From: Terebella lapidaria
Lineage: Eukaryota > Annelida > Polychaeta > Terebellida > Terebellidae
Reading direction: 5' to 3'
Assembly (NCBI GenBank): GCA_949152475.1
Contig: OX424563.1
Location: 903,001 to 967,000, forward strand
DNA: 64,000 nt
Below the pieces are notes generated by a model. That model ran no database searches. It worked only from the letters and a program-made list of their open reading frames with translations, and was not told the DNA's origin. Of the stretch, positions 55,798-64,000 are shown one piece after another. Made by a program: the position numbers and the translations under genes. Positions within the stretch are counted from its first letter, which is position 1; every line of letters starts with the position of its first letter.

Positions 55798-57125
55798 AAA
55801 AAATTAGCCCAAGGGCTAAAAAAGGTTACCGGACAATCTTTTGCATCTTAGATATTAGCCTTTTTGTCCCGTGACCTTGAAAACAAGGTCAAAGGTCAAA
55901 TTCAAGGTCACAAGAATATTCAGCATATATCATTTCATGTCCACAATTGATTCCTAAGCTGCAAAATCGACAATGAGCAAGATATTAGCCATTCTGTGCT
56001 CTGACCTAGGAAATGAGATCAAAGGTCAAATTCAAGGTTATGAGAATATTCAACATAGGTCATTTCCTATATGTCAACAATTGATTCCAAAGCTTTAAAG
56101 TTGATAATAAGCGGGATATTAGCCATTTCGTGCTCTGGCCTTGAAAATGAGGTCAAAGGTCAAATTCAAGGTCATGACAATATTCAGCATATATCGTTTA
56201 CTATGTGTTCACAATTGATTCCTAAGCCGTAAAATTGATAGTTATAGGTAATCGACTGGATACAGTGTTTGAGGCCCGATGTCGTGTCTGGTCATCATGA
56301 TATTCATGATATGCCGCATCTTGATATGCATACCCCTAGGGAGAGATATGATTACAAATGCTGACATTTTCTAGCCATTTTAGACCCTGAAAGCAAATAA
56401 TTTTATGGACATTTTCATGCACTACAAAACCAAATAACGTCATTTCACCAGCGCATGAATACGTAAACTTCAAAAGACCGTCGGTTGCTATGTGCGATGC
56501 AGGTCGATATGATAGCGGTCAATACCTCAATATATCGGACCGATTGCACTCTGTGTAATCCATTGTAGCATTTTCGTAGGCATATAATAATAAGCAAGAT
56601 ATCAGCCATTTTATGCTCTGCCCTTGAAAATGAGGTCAAAGCTCAAGTTCAAGGTCATGACAAGATTCAGTACATATCATTTCCTATATGTGCACTATTG
56701 ACTCCTAAGCTGTAAAGTCGATAATCAGCGAGATATTAGCCATTTTATGCTATGACCTTGGAAATGAGATCAAAATCAAGGTCACCACAATATTCAGCAT
56801 ATATCATTTCCTATATGTCCACAATTGATTCCTAGTCTCTAATTGCAATATTAAATGAGATATAATGTGTCCCATCATAGGAGAATTTAACTTGGGAAAG
56901 TCCTATTTGGGCTAAGTTTGGGCCAAAATGGCCCACTTCGAGCGATTCAAGCGCAACGATACTTATACACATCATAGATGTACATATAAGGAGTGTTATG
57001 GATCAAAAAGAAAAAAAAATACTGAACAGATTTTGAGAAATTGGCCGTCAAAGTCCAAAATCAGGCATTTTTCGTTGAAAACGGCCGCCATTATGAAAAA
57101 ATGCAAAAATCTTAAAACTAAAAAA
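55798..57125 (-). mobile_element. HINE-like element, main part, split by element A copy
   Basis: The 3' end (stem-loop and GGTTACCGGAC, as read on +) is at 55801-55840. A 133-bp array and the 'aaaatggcggcc' module follow. The sequence stops at a T tract ('aaaactaaaaaa' on +), where another element's 3' end begins. Its missing 5' terminus appears to be 58742-58893, on the far side of that inserted element. Confidence 0.65.
56231..56588. mobile_element. About 355-bp unknown insertion within the array
   Basis: A monomer reading '...aaattgata|ataagcaagatat' is interrupted by unrelated sequence, and 'ata' appears on both sides, a possible 3-bp target duplication. The insert has no obvious TIR or coding frame and resembles no other repeat in the window. 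Confidence 0.55.
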
Positions 57126-58741
57126 AATTAGCCCAAGGGCTAAGATAGGTTACCGGACAATTTTGGTTTCAAGCATTGTAGGTGACATATGATTTTGAGA
57201 TTTACCAGTCAAATTCATGTTTGTGAATCTCAATGTCACCATCAGGTATGCTGCATATGACTTCGTATGTTTATAATACAAACATATAAGTTTTATCAAC
57301 AAGTATTTCGTGTGTATAGGCCAATTTCAGATTTTGAGATTCGCCCTTCAAAGTTAAGGTCAAGTTCAAGGTCACCAAAAATGTGCCATTTATACATGAC
57401 TTTTTTTACAGGCTTATACACAATCCTAACCTGTATGTGCAAAAGTTTATGCTTCAGAGGCCACTTTCAAGATTTCAAGTCAGACATTTAGCACTCAAGG
57501 TCATCCAAAGTCAAAATCAAGGTCATCATTAGTTGTTCCATATATGACTTCCTATATGTTCATAATGCAAACTGAAGCTCTATCTAAATGCATTTCATCT
57601 GAAGAAGCAAATTTGGGCATTTTTTCACTCAAAAATGGCTGTTTTGACCTTTCAAGGTCATCAAAGGTCAAATTCAAGGTCCCCTCCCAACTCGCTATAT
57701 ATGACTTCCTATTTGAAAGTGCCAATATCTAAGCTCTATCTTCAAGCGTACTATGAGTACAGTCCTGGCAGCTCCCATTATGAAGGAAAAAAGTGCCGGA
57801 AATTTTCTAAGTCCAAAATTTTTTTCAAAGGGTGAAATTTTTTTTTTTGTCTAGAAATGACCCAAAATGAATAGTAACGCGATTTGGGGCAAACAAAATT
57901 TTTTTCGCCGACGCGTCAAAAATTCAAAATTGCCGCCACACGGAGACCGGCGATTCAAGGGCAACAAAACTTATAAACATCATAAAGGTACATAAGGAGA
58001 ATATTTTGAAACAATAATGTCAAAACTGATCAGACAGTTTTCGAGAAAAGACAGGCCAGGTGCAAATTCGAGCATTTCTCGACCCAAAAATGGCTGTTTT
58101 GACCTTTCAAGGTCATCCAAGGTCAAATTCAAGGTCACCACACAAGTCGCCATATATGACTTTCCATTTGAAAGTGCCAATATCTAAGCTCTATCTTCAA
58201 GCGTTCTATGAGTACAGTCCCGGCAGCTCTCATTATGAGGGAAAAAAGTGCCGAAAATTTTCTAAGTCCCAAATTTTTTTCAAAGGGTGAAAAAAAATTT
58301 TTTGTCTAGAAATGACCCAAAATGGATAGCAACGCGATTTGGGACAAAAAAAATTTTTTTCGCCGACCCGTCAAAAATTCAAAATGGCCGCCACACGGAG
58401 ACCGGCGATTCAAGGGCAAAAAAAAAACTTATACACATCATAAAGGTACATAAGGGGAATCTTTTGAAACAAAAATCTCAAAACTGATCAGACAGTTTTT
58501 GAGAAAATGGCCGCCAAAGTCCAAAATTGGCCATTTTTCGTCAAAAATGGCCGCCATTTTGAGAAAAATGCGAAAATCAAAAAACTGAAAAATAACCCCC
58601 TTTTGAAATATTTTTAGGCAACTTTGTGCAAAATTTCAGGAAAATCCGCCTGTAAACTTTAAAGATAAAAATGTGGACGGACGACGGACGACGGACGCAA
58701 CGCGACGGCAATAGGTTATCGGACCATAGGTCCGGTAACCT
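57126..58741 (-). mobile_element. HINE-like element A, uninterrupted inverted copy
   Basis: This is the reverse complement of the element A halves at 22877-23028 and 24480-25931, without element B. Its termini are the stem-loop and GGTTACCGGAC near 57130-57160, and GGTTATCGG...GGTCCGGTAACC near 58711-58741. It provides the empty-site reference for the insertion of B. Confidence 0.8.
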
Positions 58742-58893
58742 AAAAACTTGCCTGGAAATACTTTTAGGTTTTTTTTTTGGCAAAATTCCGGGAAGATTCG
58801 ACAGTAAACTTTAAAGATAAACATGTGAACGGACGACGGACGGATGCAACGCCACGACAATAGGTTATCGGACCAAAGGTTCGGTAACCTAAA
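58742..58893 (-). mobile_element. 5' terminus of interrupted HINE-like element
   Basis: On the - strand it begins AGGTTACCGAACCTTTGGTC and ends with 'ccaggcaagttttt', directly against the 5' end of the inserted element A. It most likely completes the copy at 55798-57125. Confidence 0.6.
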
Positions 58894-59560
58894 AAACTAA
58901 GTTTCTAACGTAACGTTATTATGCCAAATTGAAGTAGCGGGGAGAGATTAGAATCAAGGGATTATGATGAAATGTTATCCTGTCCATGTTCTTCTGTATT
59001 TCAAGATTAAGATATTTACACTGGTATGTCGTATGTAGCCTGTGGTAGATGTCCCAGAAATAGTATACCTGACCTATAAATGTATTGATCGGACCAATCC
59101 CACAGTCCTATCGATTATAGAAATATCTATAACATGTCATGGTATATTCGTGTCACATCCCTCACTAATCCAATCGAACTACGAGTGTTTAACATTCAGT
59201 GGAAATCTTGGCCAAGTAGAAACTTGTCCTACAAAATGATAATCATAAGTAAATATTTAAAGGAGCAATCATTAATATGTTTTCTATAAAAAAAAATATA
59301 CGATGAACGAGATTTAGCATATCGTTTGCGAACATGCAAGAAAGCACCTATCTTTAGCAATCAAATTATAATACATGACATTCAGGAAAGCAATCATGAC
59401 ACAATCAGGTCTATACGCGCCGTACTTGCATTATAACATTCAGAGAACAAACTCTTGAAAAACGATAATGAACGTGAAAGAAACAAGATCGGAAAAGATT
59501 GGGGGCAGTTTACTTTTGCATAACTTTTATGTTTTTTTAGATCATGCCTGGGTCTATTTA
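58894..59560. other. Unassigned intergenic DNA
   Basis: AT-rich. No exon or repeat unit recognised. Confidence 0.3.
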
Positions 59561-60065
59561 TTACGGAGCCTCTGAGAGGACATGGAAGAAATTTTTTTGG
59601 CACATTGTTATTGCGTTCCCTCGCAATATTATTGCGTTCCCTCGCAATATTATCGCGTTCCCTCGCATTCCGGATTGCGTTCCCTCGCGATCTTATTGCG
59701 TTCCCTTGCAATCCGGATCGCGTTCCCTCGCGATCTTATTGCGTTCCCTCGCAATCCGGATCGCGTTCCCTCGCGATATTATCGCGTTCCCTCGCGATAT
59801 TATCGCGTTCCATCGCGATATTATTGCGTTCCCTCGCGATCTTGTAGAATAACCTTCTCAGATGTCATTGGCGTCAGCACAATGCGAGGGAATGCGATCC
59901 GGAATGCGAGGGAACGCAATAAGATCGCGAGGGAACGCGACAAGATCGCGAGGGAACGCGATCCGGAATGCAAGGGAACGCGATAATATTGCGAGGGAAC
60001 GCAATAACCATATGTCAAAAAACATTTCTTCCATGTCCTTTCAGGGGCTCCGTATGGCTCCGTAA
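59561..60065. mobile_element. Foldback element built from 21-22-bp GCGTTCCC units
   Basis: The termini TTACGGAGCC (59561) and GGCTCCGTAA (60056) are perfect inverses. Next to each, 'aggacatggaagaaat' is also inverted. Eleven units of about 21-22 bp containing GCGTTCCCTCGC run inward from the left (about 59613-59846), and six inverted units containing GCGAGGGAACGC run from the right (about 59880-60006). They are separated by about 35-40 bp of unique sequence. Many units are self-complementary (ATCGCG-TTCCCT-CGCGAT). The ORFs over it are artefacts of the repeat. Confidence 0.9.
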
Positions 60066-60518
60066 TTTTTGCCTTAACACAAAAGATAAAATAAAGCAGG
60101 GTATCAATATCGGACCACTAGACCACGGATATTACACAAACCATCATACAAGAATATCTGAACAAGACAACATATCCAATTCAAGAGTTAGTTAAGCCCG
60201 CTCTTTCAGGTCAGGACAAATGTTCACATTATTTGTTCTCACAAGCACACAATGAACGAGTTAATGTTTGAAATACAGATTCTCTCGAACTGAAATCGCA
60301 GTTTCTGCGATATATTTGACATCCAATATATAGCTACATATGTATATTAATTACTTCAGCTATACGGTATCTGCAGTGATTTTGAATGCAGAAACCTTGA
60401 GATTTACCACTCAATGTCATGTTAGAACAAGTTTAAAGTCACCAAAAGATGTGCCATATATTATTTTCTTATGGCCATCATATATATCTGGGAAGGAGGA
60501 GGGGGCGGGGGGCAGGTA
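60066..60518. other. Unassigned DNA, G-rich at right end
   Basis: No gene. 60365-60480 resembles HINE interior text ('gagatttaccactcaatgtc', 'tcaccaaaagatgtgccatat'). 60490-60516 is G-rich with several GGG runs and could form a quadruplex. Confidence 0.4.
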
Positions 60519-60576
60519 ATTGCGCAGGTCTCCAGTCCTCCTTTAAAAGCAGAGGAGGACTGGAGACCTCCGCAAT
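60519..60576. repeat. Near-perfect palindrome, 24-bp arms
   Basis: The left arm, with CAGGTCTCCAGTCCTCCT, and right arm, with AGGAGGACTGGAGACCT, differ at one position and flank a roughly 10-base loop. A second small hairpin, CCCTGGCT-GTGAT-AGCCAGGG, lies at 60607-60628. Confidence 0.85.
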
Positions 60577-60639
60577 TGGGACGAAGACATAACAGTGAAG
60601 ACATAACCCCTGGCTGTGATAGCCAGGGATAAACATAGA

Positions 60640-61190
60640 AGGAAGACTCTACAGTGGAGTATCAATGTTTCGTGGGCAGTTGCTCCGTGATAGAGTGGCG
60701 GAGTTGTGGAGCTTATGGTTCCACGTTGGAGCATCAACATTTCGGAGGCAGTGGCTCTGTGGCAGAGTGGCCGATCCGGTGGTTCCACGGTGGAGTATCA
60801 ACATTTTGGAGGCAATGGCTCTGTGGCAGAATGGCCGAGCCGGTGGTTCCACGTTGGAGCATCAATGTTTCGTGGGCAGTTGCTCCGTGATAGAGTGGCG
60901 GAGTTGCGGAGCCTATGGTTCCACGTTGAAGATTCAACATTTCGGAGGCATTGGCTCCATGGCAGAGTGGCCGAGCCGGTGGTTCCACGTTGGAGCATCA
61001 ATGTTTCGTGGGCAGTTGCTCCGTGATAGAGTGGCGGAGTTGCGGAGCCTATGGTTCCACGTTGGAGTATCAACATCTGGAGGCAGTGGCTCTGTGGCAG
61101 AGTGGCCAAACGGTGGTTCCACGGTGGAGTATCAACATTTTGGGGGCAATGGCTCTGTGGCAGAATGGCAGAGCGGCGGTGAAAGCGGAC
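60640..61190 (+). repeat. Tandem repeat, 62-72-bp units in two alternating forms
   Basis: Units start 'gttccacg(t/g)tggag'. A shorter form (62-66 bp) has GGCTCTGTGGCAGAGTGGCC. A longer form (72 bp) has GTTGCTCCGTGATAGAGTGG and 'cggagttgcggagcctatg'. About eight units are present, with the long form recurring after every one or two short ones. The array runs without a break into the Gypsy fossil's gag-like region. Confidence 0.85.
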
Positions 61191-64000
61191 AAGGGGCTTT
61201 GTTATGCTTGGATCGAGATCCTTGAAGCCCGGGCTGAGAGAGGTGGACGGGAAGCTGAAGAAGGGACGGGGTCGCAAGGAAACATCAACCCTAGGGCCGG
61301 GGCATGGAATGATGGGGTAGAAAACATGGGCCAGGCCGGAGCACTGCGGTGCGAGTGGGCGGAGGCGGAGCTGCCAGGGGACCTGGGCCAACCCTATTCA
61401 ATCACCCCCTGTCAGGAGGAAATGCGGGAGCGGCTTGGTCCATGATCGGCACGGGGGGTGCAAACCCTCCATCTGAACGAGGCCCCTACGTCATACCATA
61501 GAAATTCGACGAGGAGGCAGATTGGACGGAGTAGGTGACCGCCCAGTTGAACCGATGGAATGTTCAGAATAAAGCATTGCATCTTGTCAGCAGTCTAACA
61601 GGAGCGGCTCGAGGCATGTTGAATGAGTTGTCCGTAGACCAGACAGCTGACTGGGCCGAAGTGGTACAGCAGATGGAACGAAGCCAGGCGGGAGACAGCA
61701 TTTAAGACCCAGTTGGGAATGCCAAGAAGAAGCCAACGCAGACACCTCGGGAATGGGCGGCTGAAGTCTCCCAATTGGTTCACAGGGGCATGACCTCATC
61801 AAAGACAACTTCCTGAGGGGGCAACCGAGCGGGTTAAGCTGCGTTCCAATCATGTTGTGCAAATGGTGTGCACTAGCGGGAAGTTGGAGAGAACGAGTTG
61901 TTGTGTTCCATTGACAGAAAGCACACATTTTGCCACCCTAATTATTGCATAAAATTTGGAACTAACTCAGGCCAAAAATAATTGAAAATTCAGTCAAATC
62001 TTCACTTTAAATTTCAGTCTCGAATCATTTCATTCATATACTGTATGTATGATACTGGGTAAAACTAACAAAATGTTTTTATTCTGTTTTACTTTTATAC
62101 AATACCCTATATTTGGCGCCATGTTTTTCCTACTTGTGCACATTGAGTTTGAACAACTGCCTCAACTTCACAGGTTGTGCAAATGGCAATTTCCCAGTTG
62201 TGTCACGAATAGAACGCAAATTACTCCTCGGAAACCCGTGCGCACCATTTGCACAACGTGATTCACGTGTCAGCCGAGGTGAGTCAGCCAAAGACGCTGG
62301 CCGATGCGGCGATCCATGCGCTGTGCTATGAGTGCAGTCAATCAGTGCAGTCAATCAAAGGTTGACGCCGGTGCCCAAGAAACCTAGGGATGAGGAAGTC
62401 CGTCTGGGGGAGGAAAAAATGAAAGATTTCTGGGGATTTGGCCGCGAGGAATCTGAGTACTGAAAAGACGAGGCGAACATCGGCCAGCGGGCAGATGGCC
62501 GAAGTGACCCCGAAGAGGGAGCCCAAACTGCGGTCGTGGTGCAGATAGTTGATGCAACGAAATAGATGGTTTAGCTGATAGAAAGGGGTCAGAATCTGAT
62601 CAGAGAACTAAAAGAGAAGTTTGGCGAAGGACCAAGGGAAGGAGGGCAGGACTCCCACTTTGGAGGGACGAGCGAGTCCTATGCTGGGGATGCCAAGGGA
62701 GCTTCCTACGCTTCACAACCAGGGAGAGTAACGGCAGCACTAACAGTCAGCTGGAGGCACCAGCTTGAGGATGAACTGGGTGGGAGAAACTCGAGATGGA
62801 CAGAGGCAACTATATGTCACATGCTGGCTAGACGGGTGCCCACATGAAATGCTGGTAGATACAGGCTGTTCGGTCACCATGGTGCGTACAAAGCAGTTCT
62901 TAAGGAGAGGAGTACAGCCTGCTGGACTTGAGGCCCGAAACAAAGGCCTTTCATGGTGTCAGTGGGTCGGGACTGGTGACACACGGACTCGTGGGAAATG
63001 GAGGTGAACTTAGGAGGAGGGATCCTGTGGACTGAAGTAATTGTAGCTGACCTAGCGGTCACCGGAAACCCCCAGATACCTGATGAACGTCAGGAAGGAT
63101 GAAAGTTTACGGGGTATTCAACAGGCCCGAACGAACTTAGGGGCTTTCAGCACAGCTTTGAGGGGCAGCCCAGGAATGTTAGAGCACCTAGGCATAGCCA
63201 CACGGGCAGGGTAACTAGATACCCATCAGACCAGCGACTCCGGACCGTGGTGGTCGAGCCGCGGGAGCAGGATTCTCCCACTTCAAGGGCACCAGTCTCG
63301 CAGCTCCAGTCGAGGGCGACAGATATATGCCAGGATTGTGGGTTGGAGATGCTGAGGCACAACCTGAGCAGATACCGGTACCCGAAGGAGAAACAAACAC
63401 GAGGAGCTCACGAATTGCATTAAGTGCCCGAGATGCCCTCCTTTGACTAGCTGATTTGCATAGGCATATAGAAATTTTCATCATGAAAGTGAGCAACGCA
63501 CTGTGAAAGCGGTGAAGATGAAAAAGAAGTGAAAAACAACCGGCTCAATATAAGACGAGACAGCTACCTTCCACTAAGTATGTTGAGGAACAAGGCAAAA
63601 TGGGACCTGAGTCGACGCCATCGGAGGCATCTTCCTCCCAGATTGAGGGCTACACGCAATAGTTCTCGGAGGAGGATGTTACCATAACTGGTATGAAACA
63701 AAAGATCAGGATAGTTTCTCTGGGATGACCTTTTAGGGGGCGAGGGTGCACTGTGGGTGTGGTTACCAGTAGTCAGGCGGTGACGACAGCTAGAGAACGA
63801 GCTCCCACATCACCGTGACCGTGGCCGTATCAACAGGGGGATTGGCCGAGGGTAATCTAAACCACTGAACTAGCAATGCCACACAGACTAAGGGAAGAGA
63901 TCGCCCACGGCGGCATCCAGGGCAGGATGAAGCTCCCGGAGGCATAGGGGGTGAAGGCTTTAGGGCATCTGGTGGTTTGCCTACCCCCCAGGACCGTCTG
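61190..64000 (+). mobile_element. Broken Ty3/Gypsy fossil (gag-protease part), runs off window
   Basis: A gag-like segment (about 61480-61710, with AARGMLNEL) is followed by a retropepsin-like segment with the VDTGCS active-site motif at about 62845-62870. Near the right edge is a short stretch resembling the integrase N-terminal region (EEIAHGGIQGRMKLPE). Many breaks are present. A small inverted-repeat element is inserted at about 61841-62275. The family is assigned from protein motifs; LTRs were not found in the window. Confidence 0.65.
61841..62275. mobile_element. MITE-like insertion in the Gypsy fossil
   Basis: The left end has GTTGTGCAAATGGTGTGCAC and the right end, inverted, GTTGTGCAAATGGTGCGCAC, each preceded outward by an 'aatca(t/c)' word and GCTG. 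Total length is about 430 bp. No coding capacity; target duplication unclear. Confidence 0.65.

Noticed and set aside
59613-60006. Possible CRISPR-like regular repeats
   Set aside because: Units are contiguous with no unique spacers, are inverted half-way, and the context is animal DNA.
59544-60018. Several overlapping ORFs (e.g. 134 residues) with FPRNIIAFPRD repeats on both strands
   Set aside because: Produced by the 21-22-bp foldback units; open on both strands because of symmetry.
60760-60860. tRNA-like word GGCAGAGTGGCCGAGCC
   Set aside because: It resembles a tRNA A box, but no matching B box, acceptor stem or tRNA length is present; it is part of the tandem unit.
60543-61445. ORFs up to 197 residues on both strands over the 60.6-61.2 kb array
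   Set aside because: Overlapping open frames on both strands follow the tandem unit. Only the region after about 61.2 kb resembles gag.

Overview
The window looks like a gene-poor, repeat-rich stretch of an invertebrate genome. A mollusc or another lophotrochozoan is my best guess, inferred from animal genes with short exons, very frequent TACATGTA-type words, and satellite-carrying Helentron/HINE-like and foldback elements of the kind known from bivalves and gastropods. Species cannot be fixed from the sequence alone.

Host genes. (1) HPS1 (BLOC-3 subunit), + strand, exons from 3378 to 9611, with its 5' exons missing or off the left edge. (2) SFR1 (SWI5 partner in RAD51 recombination), - strand, three exons 11096-10025, tail-to-tail with HPS1 so that the two poly(A) signals lie only about 110 bp apart. 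(3) CREBRF (CREB3 regulatory factor, bZIP), - strand, six coding exons 37757-31620, a likely 5' UTR exon, a long candidate 3' UTR and a candidate promoter near 40.0-40.1 kb. (4) A small two-exon gene on the - strand (53.55-52.3 kb) with a TATA box, encoding a 53-residue protein with eight cysteines that I do not recognise.

Repeats fill most of the rest. 1.3-3.2, 8.3-8.6, 20.3-26.5, 49.0-52.1 and 54.4-58.9 kb hold many copies of one Helentron/HINE-like family: subterminal inverted repeat GGTTACCGGAC/GTCCGGTAACC, a 3' stem-loop AGCCC-TT-GGGCT, and an internal tandem array of about 133 bp. Copies sit head to tail and inside one another. 11.9-14.5 kb carries a roughly 147-bp satellite with a five-monomer higher-order repeat. 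15.2-20.0 kb is a three-layer nest: a perfect 19-bp inverted repeat encloses a related satellite element, which is itself split by a 2.8-kb terminal-inverted-repeat element with mirror-symmetric GGAACGC sites. 28.3-28.9 kb is a 22-unit, 28-bp minisatellite. 40.6-41.9 and 47.3-49.0 kb are two parts of a CR1/L2-like LINE on the - strand. 43.7-46.5 and 60.6-64.0 kb are broken Ty3/Gypsy fossils. 59.56-60.07 kb is a foldback element built from 21-22 bp GCGTTCCC units.

No rRNA, tRNA or CRISPR features were seen. The most unusual signals are the higher-order satellite, the symmetric binding-site-like arrays, repeated self-insertion of the Helentron-like family at one internal T tract, and nuclear-receptor-like DR1 motifs spread by several element families.
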